Shown: in pieces, positions 45,401 through 54,000 of the stretch | How the letters are laid out: every line of letters starts with the position of its first letter | Numbering within the stretch: position 1 is the first letter of the stretch | DNA from: Gammaproteobacteria bacterium Milos-ODIII6 | Lineage (GTDB): Bacteria > Pseudomonadota > Gammaproteobacteria > Chromatiales > Chromatiaceae | NCBI GenBank assembly: GCA_029228645.1 | Contig: JAPTHR010000003.1 | Span: forward strand, 62,001-126,000 | Reading direction: 5' to 3' | Length of the DNA stretch: 64,000 nt | Translations under genes and position numbers: made by a program | Notes under the pieces: generated by a model | The model's database searches: none | Seen by the model: the letters and a program-made list of their open reading frames with translations, nothing else | What the model was told of the DNA's origin: nothing

Positions 45401-47794
45401 TTTCACGTCCGTTCCACCGTTGCCGTCGCTGGCGGTGACCTCCACCTGGTAGACCCCGTCCGTATCAGCGTCGCTTGGCGTTTCCATGTCCGGGGGGCTG
45501 TTGAAGGTAAGGACGCCCGGGCCGGTGATGCTGAAGAGCGCCTGGTCAGCTCCTCCGGTAATGGAGAAACTGACGCTGTCGCCATCATCGTCCGAAGCCG
45601 TTACGGTGGTGACGTCAGTCTGATTCTCGGCCGCATCCACTGCGGTGCTGCTGGTGATTTCGGGCGCGTCATTGGTATTCGCGACCGCAATGCTGAAACT
45701 TTGGGTGTCAGTGAGGCTACCGTCGCTGACCTCTATGGAAACTGCATGACTACCCACTTCGGCATTGCCCGGGGTGCCGGAAAGGGTGGCGGTGCCATCG
45801 CCGTGATCGATGAAACTCAGCCAGGCAGGTAGGGTGGTGGCCGAAAGCGTCATGGGGTCGCCATCGGCATCGCTGGTGGTGACGGTGTAGCTGTAGGGGG
45901 CGTCTTCAGTGGCCGAGGTGGTCGCTGTGGAGGTGATCTCCGGCGCATCATTCACCCCGGTTACCGTGACCGAGAGCAGCTGCACATCGCTGCCGCCATT
46001 GCCATCGCTGGCGGTGACCTCGACCTCGTATATGCCGTTGGTGTCTGCGTCAGTCGGGTTTTCCAGGTCGGGGGGGCTGTTGAAGGTCAACACGCCGCCG
46101 GATGTGAGATTGAACAGGGCCTGGTCCGCTCCGCCAGAGATTGCATAGCTGACCGTATCACCGTCCACGTCGGTGCTGGTGATGGTGGTCACCGAGGTCT
46201 GGTTTTCCTGGGCGTTCACCGCCGCACCGCTGGTGATCTCGGGGGCGTCATTGGTATCGCCGACCGTGATGTTGAAGCTTTGCGTATCGCTCAGGTTGCC
46301 GTCGCTGACCTCGATTACGACCGCATGGCTCCCGACCTCTGCCTGAACCGGGGTGCCACTCAGGGTGGCAGTGCCGTTGCCATGGTCGGTGAAACTGAGC
46401 CAGGCCGGCAGGGTGCTGGCGGTCAGGGTCAGGCCGTCGCCATCCACATCGGTGGCCACGACGGTGTAACTGTAGGCGACATCCTCGGCAGCTGAAGTCT
46501 CAGCTGTCGAGGTGATCTCGGGTGCCTCGTTGTACTCCACGTCAAGGATCGGGCGGAAAGATGCGGTGGCGTGTTCAGATGACGCAAATTCGAGGCCCCC
46601 AAGTGCGTCTGACAGGATCACCCAGCCGTAATTGGTGTCACCGTCCGACCATGCCTGGACGGCATCCGCGAGACCGGCGATGGTTCGGCTCCCGGTGAGG
46701 TTGGGAAGCGGCGCGCTGTCCGCGGCGGCTTTCGCTTCCGTATCGTCGGTGCTGACCCCGTTGGACATCGTGTTCCAGCTTGCGCTCTCGTCCCAAGCGC
46801 CCAGTAAGCGGTGGAGGCTGACGGTCGTGCTGACGTCACTTGCGTCAAGGACCTGGAGGGTTAGCTCGGCGTTGTAGATCGTCGCGCCAGGTGCGATCTG
46901 GCCCGATCCGGAGCCAAACAGATCGTCGAAACGGATCAAGGCCTGGGTCTGACCGCTGATGGCGTCGAGGTTGACCTGGACGCTCGTACCGGAGCCGTTG
47001 GTATCGTCCGGCAGGTCTTCCTGGAGAAAAGTGTCCTGGGTGCCGCTGTACCCGCTGCCGCCTTCCTGGAAGCTGGTCAGGGCCAGTGTGCCCTGGAATG
47101 TGGCGCGGGCGAGTTCACCCACAACCAGGTCGGTCTCTATTGCTCCGGCCTGGTACTCGAGATCCCAGTCGCCGCCCAGGCTTCGGTTACCGGTGAGGTC
47201 GTCGGAGGCCGCCACATCGGCGCCGGTCAACAACGCCAGGCTGTCGACCAGCTGTTCACCCTCCACGGTGGAGGCCAGGTCGCAGCCATAGATCAGGAGG
47301 TCGCCGGTTTCAGTGAAGGCGCTCGACCAGGCGGCCACCCGGGTGGCGTTGTCCACCAGCAGGTCTTCGCTCAGGCGTTGATTGCCCAGCTGGACCTCGC
47401 CGGGAGACCCATGGGAGACCAGGTGAACCGCATCGACTCCGCTGGCAGAAGCGAGATGTCCACTGACCACGTGCAGGCCATTTTGATCGCTGTCGATGTA
47501 AACGACTTCGATGTGGCGGTCGGGGTCGGCCACCAGGCCGTCGACCAGGGACTGATGATCCGGCGTGGCAGTATCGACGAATACGATCTCGAAAGTTCGC
47601 CCGTCCTGTGAGTCGCCCAAAGCGGCGGTTGTATCCGCCGCGTGGGACCGGTCATCGAGGACTGCCTCGATGGGAGGCGGCTGGGCGGGCGGTACGAGCG
47701 CATCAGCGCCCGGAACGTCAATCGAGAATAGTTGACGTTCCTCCATGGCGACCACGACTGGTCCGGTGTTTTTGTTTACTGCTCGCTTGCCCAC
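36410..47794 (-). CDS. Giant DUF4347/LEPR-XLL-like cadherin-repeat surface protein 1
   Basis: This 3,794-aa putative adhesin has no Sec signal peptide. The N-terminus is basic, then MEERQLFSIDVPGADAL (17-33, LEPR-XLL-like). DUF4347 follows (about 66-215, with HLVSHGSPG and IYGCDLAS), then a DNRLRE-like domain (about 235-425). Many CADG/cadherin-like repeats come next (PAWLSFTDHGNGTATLSGTP, with Ca-binding DVDGDG). Further modules are a LamG-like domain (about 1310-1535), an NHL/beta-propeller-like stretch (about 2230-2510), a DUF2341 domain (about 2785, WWDGDWSRRSIVTLDN) and a second LamG (about 2910-3110). The conserved C-terminus has a hydrophobic stretch (VTAGVLMWVLRTGSLAASLL). No RTX nonapeptide array is seen. 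Translation starts at GTG. It is paralogous to the upstream giant gene. Confidence 0.9.
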   Translation of the reverse strand: MGKRAVNKNTGPVVVAMEERQLFSIDVPGADALVPPAQPPPIEAVLDDRSHAADTTAALGDSQDGRTFEIVFVDTATPDHQSLVDGLVADPDRHIEVVYIDSDQNGLHVVSGHLASASGVDAVHLVSHGSPGEVQLGNQRLSEDLLVDNATRVAAWSSAFTETGDLLIYGCDLASTVEGEQLVDSLALLTGADVAASDDLTGNRSLGGDWDLEYQAGAIETDLVVGELARATFQGTLALTSFQEGGSGYSGTQDTFLQEDLPDDTNGSGTSVQVNLDAISGQTQALIRFDDLFGSGSGQIAPGATIYNAELTLQVLDASDVSTTVSLHRLLGAWDESASWNTMSNGVSTDDTEAKAAADSAPLPNLTGSRTIAGLADAVQAWSDGDTNYGWVILSDALGGLEFASSEHATASFRPILDVEYNEAPEITSTAETSAAEDVAYSYTVVATDVDGDGLTLTASTLPAWLSFTDHGNGTATLSGTPVQAEVGSHAVVIEVSDGNLSDTQSFNITVGDTNDAPEITSGAAVNAQENQTSVTTITSTDVDGDTVSYAISGGADQALFNLTSGGVLTFNSPPDLENPTDADTNGIYEVEVTASDGNGGSDVQLLSVTVTGVNDAPEITSTATTSATEDAPYSYTVTTSDADGDPMTLSATTLPAWLSFIDHGDGTATLSGTPGNAEVGSHAVSIEVSDGSLTDTQSFSIAVANTNDAPEITSSTAVDAAENQTDVTTVTASDDDGDSVSFSITGGADQALFSITGPGVLTFNSPPDMETPSDADTDGVYQVEVTASDGNGGTDVKTLTVTVTDVNDAPTIDSTAVTSANEDVLYSYTLTASDPDGNPITLSATTLPAWLSFTDHGDGTATLSGTPAQSDTGSHAVVIEADDGSLSDSQSFNINVGGTNDPPSITSNASVNALEHQTSVTTVTSSDVDGDTVSYTITGGPDQGWFSIDPGTGVVTFDTAPNYESPGDSDTNGVYVVEVTADDGNGGSDVQTLSVTVTDGNDPPRVTSTAATSATEDAAYSYTLSATDDNGDPLTFSATTLPGWLSLTDHGNGTATLSGTPTNDDVGANPVVVAVNDGSLSGTQSFSIAVANTNDAPIITSSSAVNAPENQTAVTTVIADDVDVGDTPTFSITGGVDAALFSITPGGVLTFVSAQDYESPGDSNTDRVYEVQVTVDDANGGTDVQDLLVTVTDANDAPVITSDGGGDTAALSAAENQTAVTTVTATDIDPADTPTFSISGGADQALFSITAGGVLTFNPAPDFEVPTDADSDGVYEVVVSASDGNGGTDAQTLSVTVTDDDDTPTDIRAVSNLSVGGLQLNDDGGNDTYLLADSGLASSLSQFTFEVLFEGSNGSTEVPFISYNTASGDIMTINTMSNNTLELDIGTGSVAFSNAVDYNAFLMDGQKHTLSVTWENSAGAWSVYIDGSLYDSGTGLSTGQNIPTGGTLMFGLEQDSVGGGFESQEYFNGTLYDIRLFDDLRTSEEIRVNQRETLPNTEAGLIANWTVNDLSVDGIITDAVGGNHLTVTHHTGSGFSANTPQLQLSVHEDAPDTTVIGQLGTIDQDAGDTFSYTLIDNADGRFALTTGGELSVANTSSIAYGTATSHDITVQVTDATPLTYQETLTILVTTDEAPIGINDTATTDQDTPLNVAATGVIANDLNLLTLDATGLSVSEVEGAAANLGNQITLTSGALLTLNADGSYDYDPNGQFDYISLGYTDIDTFNYTVTDGVFSDTSKVTITITGLNEIPVITSDGGGATAAVNAPENQTAVTTVTVDDVDSNDVLTYSLTGGADSSLFSISSGGVLTFDTAPNFEVPGDTGGDNVYNVQVSVDDGMGGSDVQDISVTVTDANDAPAITSTAITSVLEDDAYSYTITALDEDADGVSLSAPTLPAWLSFTDNGDGTATLSGTPSNDEVGIHAVVIEASDGSLLDTQSFNLTVINTNDAPEITSDGAGVTAAVNAVENQTAVTTVTADDVDIGDVPTFSITGGADSTLFSIDTNTGVLTFASAPDYEVPGDANGDSVYEVEVTADDSNGGTDMQAISITVTDANDAPEITSNGGGATATIDVAENETSVTTVTSSDADGDTVTYSITGGADGTMFSITPGGILTFDAAPDFESPADDDGNGVYEVQVTADDSNGGTDVQTISVTVTNVQPVISASGNATVDEDTSYTLNLGADEHVSTWTINWGDGTVQQLAGAATSATHTYENGGFSNNITISATDADGTVLESGLVAPGFFGDERLYRLDSSGSPIDNIGTGTGLGQSLSAIIGPDGLLYVSSYTTDEIRRFDPVSGSDLGVFVSSGAGGLDGPAGMAFGADGHLYVSSNLGDSILKFSSVDGAFLETFVSFQSGGLEKPDDLTFGPDGDLYATSFNTDEVLRYDGFTGEFRETFVTAGAGGLDAPSELTFGPDGNLYVTSVLSDQVLRFDGSNGGFIDVFASGMGLDEPRGAVFGPDGHLYVADRSSVFKFDGNLPSGGISPSLYASSPTLEGPSQIIFLPSQTVTVNPVNNAPVVVAPGSALNAIEQTNLALHGAGFSVSDEDAGATIATARLTVGEGAITVDAGDSGISIVSGNGTGSVMLSGRVSHINTLLTGASSGTISYFNDSDTPSASTTLTLTVNDGGGSGADPGLSGTASTEQGSNSATITVAAVNDSATIGGTDTASLVEDTGVTNGYLNTSGTLTSSDVDNPDDTFISSTQRGSLGDLVIDASGNWTYSVNNSLPAIQGLSAGSSIDDVITISSIDGTTHNITITINGNAAPLASADNYTVSEDASFSVDWWDGDWSRRSIVTLDNSAQTETLNDVPVLLILNSGNIDYSLTQNDGSDLRFFDGDGKTLAYDVEAWDESGDSYVWVKVPQIIGGSNSDTITMYWGNASAGSAENGAAVWSDSFAAVHHLHDDLQDATAQRNTGTNAGSVDATGQVGDGQLFDGSDDALNLGDDSSLQNIFDAGGTVSAWINPTGWGEGDYGRILDKSGTTTPHNGGWALELFGGGQNALLFQIGFSGSLGQWYTGPDSISLNSWNHVSLSYDASSASNTPEIHINGVLQTLTSLQPTGTVGSDAGYDLMVGNHSASTIRTFDGVIDNVEISSTVRSSDWTMAQYLATSGSFASIGAAQSFSGPSGLVDNDVLADPHPPIAGDLDTTGTLGLVTLNSDGTFSYDTNGQFESLAVGADATDTFSYTLDDGVNPAVTTTVSVTVSGANDLPEITSDGGGDNAALSASENQVAVTTVTAGDVDGDTLSYSITGGADQALFEIDSNSGALTFVAAPNFESPGDSGSDGSYEVEVRVDDGNGGTDTQTIVVSVTDDNDTPVITSDGGGATANLVAPENQTAVTTVTGADEDGDGVMYSITGGADQGLFNLTTGGVLTFAAAPDREMPGDANADGIYVVEVTASDGLGGTGVQTISVTVSDIDEFDVGSLMDSNVADNEIAENASNGDTVGVTALASDDDATNNTITYSLDDNSGGRFTIDSSTGVVTVADNTLLDRTTDASHDITVRATSSDGSFNTAVMTIIVNDVDEFDVGAVTDSDVTTNAVDENAANGTTAGVTALASDADATTNTITYTLGDSAGGRFTIDGNTHEAAGEANTEADEQNPETLVNARYEAGEAPDVAAGDIAVAVGDGLIPAVEPRQQFDSSNHQPVVTIANQIFLNLMSAAAGIQIQPLAPIDSYDNFDYSDEVAMQQVLDQLTEEISRSADSDADFEALSVEFATAALSVTAGVLMWVLRTGSLAASLLSVMPVWQQIDPLPILSEGQKILDTDFDLDQPDDIDPHSKAEDFFEKGGSGR

Positions 47795-47854
47795 GGGTGT
47801 TTGCCTTCTCCCCTAAAAAAGGGGGGCACGCCCTGGGTGAAGTTCACGCTTTGA

Positions 47855-47937
47855 ATGGATATCCATGGACGGGTCTGATCTTTTTTCCTGATTTCATCTG
47901 GGCAAAGCGAATGGAATAACGCCCAACAAGCGTTATT
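47855..47937. promoter_or_regulatory. Palindromes in the long leader of giant gene 1
   Basis: A perfect 12-bp palindrome ATGGATATCCAT lies at 47855-47866. A perfect hairpin AATAACGC-N7-GCGTTATT lies at 47915-47937. Both are between the FliA-like promoter and the GTG start. They may be operator or RNA structures; the hairpin could also slow read-through from giant gene 2. No T-tract is present. Confidence 0.4.
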
Positions 47938-47962
47938 GCTGAACAGTTCCCACCTGCGGTCT

Positions 47963-47989
47963 GTGTCGGCTATTCGAGGGGGTTCTTGA
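47963..47989 (-). promoter_or_regulatory. FliA-like promoter of giant gene 1
   Basis: On the minus strand, TCAA(G) (47986-47989), 15 bp, then GCCGACAC (47963-47970). Around it the sequence aligns with the 36306 promoter, including ACAG-N14-CTGT (47943-47964) across the expected start. The leader would be about 160 nt. Confidence 0.5.
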
Positions 47990-48072
47990 CTTGCCCCCGG
48001 TCTGGCTTCGCAGTTCCAACCAGGCGAAAGTTCATCAAGGGCGCTGCCGCACTGGAGGGGGCTGCTAAAAAC

Positions 48073-51000
48073 TCAACGGCCACCGCCACCTTTCTCGAAG
48101 AAGTCCTCGGCTTTGGAGCGCAGGTCGAGTTCTTCGTGCTGGTCAAGGTCGAAGTCCGTATCGAGGATGTTCTGCCCCTCGGAGAGGATCGGCAGTGGAT
48201 CGATCTGTTGCCACACTGGCATGACCGAGAGCAGGCTGGCGGCGAGGGAACCGGTGCGCAGCACCCACATCACCGCACCCGCGGTGAGCGAGAGCGCCGC
48301 GGTGGCGGCCTCCACGCTGAGGGCCTCGAAGTCGGCATCGGAATCGGCGGAACGGCTGATCTCCTCGGTCAGCTGGTCGAGTACCTGGCGCATGGCCACT
48401 TCATCCGAATAGTCGAAATGATCGTAGCTCCCGATCGGGCCGAGCGGCTGGATCTGGATGCCGGCTGCGGCGCCCATGAGGTTGAGGAACAATTGGCTGG
48501 CGATTTTCACCACCGGTTGAGGCACGCCGGAATCGAACTGTTGATTCGGCTCCAAGCCTGGGAGCGGTGTCTCGTTGCCCACTTGGTCGGCAACATCTGT
48601 GGCGTCAGCCGCTACACCCTCCGCGTCATCGCTCACACTGGCCTGCGGCGGCGTCTCTTCGGCAGTCTCTTCCGCCTCCGGGGTTGCCTCGACGGTGGCC
48701 TCGTAGGTGCTGTCGGCCTGGGTGGAAACGATCGTCTCTTCCTCCGGCACCGGAGGCTCGGTAACGGGTGTCCCGGGCGGCAGCTCCGCCACGTTGCTCA
48801 GGGTGACCGAGATCGTCTGCACGTCGCTGCCACCGTTGCCGTCGTTGGCGGTGATTGCGACCTCGTAGACGCCATCCCCGTCATGATCAGTCGGGTTCTC
48901 GAAATCTGGCGCGCCATTGAAGCTCAGGACCCCATCGGCGGTGATGCTGAACCGGCTGGCGTCAGCGCCTCCACTGATGGTGTAGGTGGCCGTATCACCA
49001 TCGACGTCACTGCTGGTGATGGTGGTGACCGCGGTCTGATTCTCGTCGGCAGTGACCGCGGCGTTGTCACCGCCGCCGTCGGAGGTGATCACTGGGGCAT
49101 CGTTGATGTTGCTGACCGTGATGCTGAAGCTTTGGGTATCCATCAGGCTGCCATCGCGGGCCTCGATGACCACCGCGTGCGTGCCGACCTCGGCGTTGCC
49201 CGGTGTGCCGGTCAGGGTCGCCGTGCCATCGCCGTGGTCGGTAAAGCTGAGCCAGGCGGGCAGGGTGGTGGCTGACAGGGTCAGGGCATCGCCATCCTGA
49301 TCGGTGCTGGTAATGGTGTAGCTGTAGGCCAAATCCTGAGTGGCGCTGGTGACCGCGGTGGAAGTGATCTCGGGAGCATCGTTGAGATCACTGACCGAGA
49401 CGGTAAAACTCTGGTCGTGGGTCAGGCCACCGTTGTCGGTGGTGCGGACGGTGACCTGGTAGTCGGACTGGGTCTCGAAGTCGAGGATGCCATCGTTGAC
49501 AATGAGCTCGTTGGATCCGACCCCGCCAATGCTGAATAAGGCCACATCGGCGCCGCCCACGATGCTGTAACTGTGGGTGTCGCCGGCATCCGGGTCGGTG
49601 GTCGAGAGGCTGCCGACGGAATATCCGCCGCTGGTATCGGTATTCTCGTCCACAGTGTTGTTGCTCAATGCGACCGCCGCAGGGGTCTCGTTGCTGTCGA
49701 GGACGTTGATGGTCATCACAGCGGTGCTGAAGCTGGTGTCGCTAGAGGTGGCGCGCACTGTAATGTCGTAGCTGGCATCGGCCTCGCGGTCGAGCAGGGT
49801 GCCGTCGGCGACGGTGACCTCTCCGGTCGATCCGTCGATGGCGAAGCGTCCACCGGCATCGTCATCGAGGGAGTAGGTGACTGAGTCGGTCGCATCGTCG
49901 TCGCTGGCCAGGGCGGTGACGCCGACGGTGGTGCCGTTGGCGGCGTTCTCGTCGACTGCGTTGGCGGTGGCGTCACTGTCTGTGACCACGCCGACATCGA
50001 ACTCATCCACATCATCGAGTGCGATGGTCATGGTTTCGGTGTTGGCGGAGCCGTCACTGGAGGTGGCCCGGACGGTGACATCCTGGCTGGCGGCGGCCTC
50101 GCGGTCGAGCAGGGTGCCGTCGGCGACGGTGACCTCTCCGGTCGATCCGTCGATGGCGAAGCGTCCACCGGCATCGTCATCGAGGGAGTAGGTGACTGAG
50201 TCGGTCGCATCGTCGTCGCTGGCCAGGGCGGTGACGCCGACGGTGGTGCCGTTGGCGGCGTTCTCGTCGACTGCGTTGGCGGTGGCGTCACTGTCTGTGA
50301 CCACGCCGACATCGAACTCATCCACATCATCGAGTGCGATGGTCATGGTTTCGGTGTTGGCGGAGCCGTCACTGGAGGTGGCCCGGACGGTGACATCCTG
50401 GCTGGCGGCGGCCTCGCGGTCGAGCAGGGTGCCGTCGGCGACGGTGACCTCTCCGGTCGATCCGTCGATGGCGAAGCGTCCACCGGCATCGTCATCGAGG
50501 GAGTAGGTGACTGAGTCGGTCGCATCGTCGTCGCTGGCCAGGGCGGTGACGCCGACGGTGGTGCCGTTGGCGGCGTTCTCGTCGACCGCGTTGGTGGCGA
50601 CATTGGAGTCCGTCACCGTACCGACATCAAACTCGTCCACGTCGTTGACATTGACCGTCATCACGGCAGTGTCAAAGCTCCCATCGGCCGAAGTGGCGCG
50701 CACGGTGATGTCATGCGAGGTCGCCGCCTCGCGGTCGAGCAGGGTGCCGTCAGCGACGGTGACCACGCCGGTGGAGGCATCAATCGCGAAGCGGCCCCCG
50801 GCGGAGTCATCCAGGGAGTAGGTGATCGTGTTGGTCGTCGCGTCGGCGTCGGACGCCAGCGCGGTGACGCCAACGGTGGTGCCGTTGGCGGCGTTCTCGT
50901 CGACCGCGTTGGTCGCCACGTTCGAATCGGTCACCGTGCCGACATCGAACTCGTCGAGGTCGTTCAACGCGATCGTGTACAAGGTATCGGCCGTGGAGCC

Positions 51001-54000
51001 ATCGGTGGAGGTGGCGCGCGCGGTGATGTCGTGGCTGGCCGCGGCCTCGCGATCGAGCAGGGTGCCGTCGGCGACGGTCACAACCCCGGTGCTGCTGTCG
51101 ATGGCGAAGCGGCCGCCGGCGTCATCAAAAAGACTGTAGGTAATAGTGTTGGTGGTCCCATCGGCATCGGAGGCCAAGGCGGTGATACCGACGGTGGTAC
51201 CGTTGGCGACATTCTCGTCGACCGCATCGGCGGTAGCGTCAGTATCGACCGGGTTGGTGACATCGAACTCGTCGACATCATTGATGTTGATGGTGACAGT
51301 CGCCGTGTCATAGGCGCCGGAGGAATCAACCGTGGCAACGGTCAGAGTAAAGGCCGTTGTTGTCTCGTAGTCCAGCATGGTGCTGTTTGCCACGGTGATT
51401 TGTCCTGTGGCGGCATCGATGGCGAAGGCGCCATTGCTGTTACCATTGATGATGGCGTAATTTCCGGTGACATCCTCCGGGTCGCTGCCGCTTACATTCC
51501 CGACGACAGTGCCATTTGCGCTGTTTTCATCGACCGCCATAGTCGCTGTATTCATCGTGGGTGCGATATTGCTTTGAAGGCTGATGCCCCAGATAGACTC
51601 GCGATTGCTGTCCAGGCTGAGATCCAGGCCTTCAAAGAAGCGATCAGCCGTCGCTGATGTGGTTCCCGCGCCGGTCGAGGTGACCGTGAGAACGGCGATG
51701 TCATGCCGATCCACGCTGATAGGAGTCCCACCGCCAACGCTGGCGTCATCGTTTTTCAGCGAAAAGAGCAGCTGACCGGCGGTCAGTGACTGGCCTCCAA
51801 TCGAGGCATCCGCCTGCATGAGATGGATCCCGCCGATCTTCGAATCGATTCCGATGTCAGCGCCCTGGATCAGGGTGCTGGTGGTGCCCGAGGTGGTGTT
51901 GCCAAGTGTTCCGGGGGTGAAATGGACGATGTCTTCGGCCGAACCGTCATGTGCGATCAGAAAGTCACCGGGGTTGAGGGTGGTGCCGCCGACCAAAGTG
52001 CTTCGTTCGACCAGAGATATCCCGGTGACTTTGCCCAGGCTGATGTCACTGCCGTCAATCAGTCGGAAGAAACTGCCCTGGGAATAATCGCCACTCGCAT
52101 CGGGCCGGAATACAAACACGTCCTCTTTCTGATAAGTGATACCGTCGATCAATTCGCCGGAATCGGTGGATAACAGCAGATCACCGGCCCGCAGTTGAAT
52201 GCTGTTGGTTCCAATGACGATATCCTGGGTAACGTAGTGGAGGGCATCGACCCGGGTGGACCCGTCGCTCGCTGCGGTGATGCCGTCGGAAAGCAGCGCG
52301 GTATCCAGATTGAATTCTGAGGCGAAGGTGCCGCTTGTAGTCGCTGCAAAGGGGTCGGTATTGCTGGTCTCGAATTGCGTGGCGTTACTGAAGACCACGA
52401 CGTCGCCACCGCTGATCGACGGGATATCCGTGTTGCCGGTGGTTCCTTCGCTGTTCTCGAAGGTCGTCCAGATCTGTTGGTCGGCAGAGAGTACTGAAAT
52501 GTTTATCGTGTCGATGTCGCTCAGCGTCCCCCCGGTACCGGTATTCCCGAGATCGTTGGTCGTGATCTGGATGCTGGCAGCACCCGCATAGCCTGGCGTG
52601 GCGATAAAGGTCGCGCCCTCCAGCGCTGCGTTGACGTCGCTGAGTGTGCCGGAGAAGGTCATGGTGGTATCTGCGTAACCGTCGCCGACACTGAATGTGA
52701 GGCCTTTGTCCCCGGGGAGGTTCAGAGTGCCGTTGGTCGCGGTGAGCGTGACCTGAATCGGATTGCTTCCTGCGTCGAAATCCTGGACCGACAATGCAGT
52801 CCCGGTGGCGGAAGAGAACAACAGCATGCCGTCACGGTCGATTGACAACAGGTCCGGTGCGGTGTTCTCCGGTGCATCGTTGGTTCCGGCCTCGTCGACG
52901 TTGAGCACGTCGATCATGACTGTCGCAGTGGTGGCACCGCCGAATTGATCGATTGCCGCGACGGTGAGGGTGAACTCGGTGCTGGTTTCAAAATCCAGCG
53001 CGGCAGTGTTTGCCACGGTGACCTGGCCTGTGCCGGTATCGATGGCGAATACGCCGTTGTTGTTGCCGTCGATGATGGCGTAGTTGATGCTGTTGTTATC
53101 CGGGTCTGTGGCGGATACGGTGGTAACGAGACTGCCATTAGGGCTGTTCTCGGCAATACTCGCTGAGACCGCTGCCAGTTCCGGCGCCGCGTTGCTTTGC
53201 AGTGAGACACCCCAGATCGATTCCTTGTTGCTATCCAGGTTTTCGTCGAGACCTTCGATCAGGCGTTCCGCGCTTGCCGCGGAAGTGCCAACGCCGGTGC
53301 TGGTGACATCCAACACGAAGATGTCCTGTCGCTTGACATCGATCGGCCCGGTTCCCCCGACCGCAGCGTCGTTACCGGCTAAGGCGACCAGTAGTTGTCC
53401 CTTATGCACCCCGACGCCCACGAAGTCGGTGTCGGCCTGAACCAGGTGCAGTCCACTGATGTTCTGGTCGATGCCGACACCCGCGTCAGAGCCGGACACG
53501 AGGACGCTCGTCGTACCGGCTGTCGTGTCACCGAGCGATGTTGGCGTATAAAGCACGATGTCCCCGGGGCTACCGTCATGAGCGAGTAGAAGCTCACCGG
53601 AGTTCAGAGTAACCCCTCCAATCACAGTCGTTGATTCCACCAGGCTAATGCCGCGGATATCGCCGATTCCGATGTCAGACCCATCGATCAGGCGGGCAAA
53701 GCTTCCCGCTGAATAGTCTCCCGCCGTAGTCGGTCGATAAAGGATCAGGTCTTCATCCTGGTAGGAGACGCCGTCGATGGTTTCTTTTCTAGCATCAGTC
53801 GAGAAAAGTACGTCGCCAGCGAGTAGCTGGATGCCGCCGACCAGTATGTCGCTTTTGACGTAATGGATCGCATCCACCCGGGTGTTGCCGTCACTCCCGC
53901 TAATGTCGTCGAGGTCGAAGCGGTAATCAAAGCTGCCTGCCGTTGTGGATTCCAGGGCGTCGACATTGCTGGTCTCGACCTGGGTTATTTGCTGGTATAC

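Noticed and set aside
47795-47960. GEMM (c-di-GMP) riboswitch in the giant 1 leader
   Set aside because: A GGCAAAC string is present, but the rest of the conserved GEMM core and the tetraloop-receptor helix are not.
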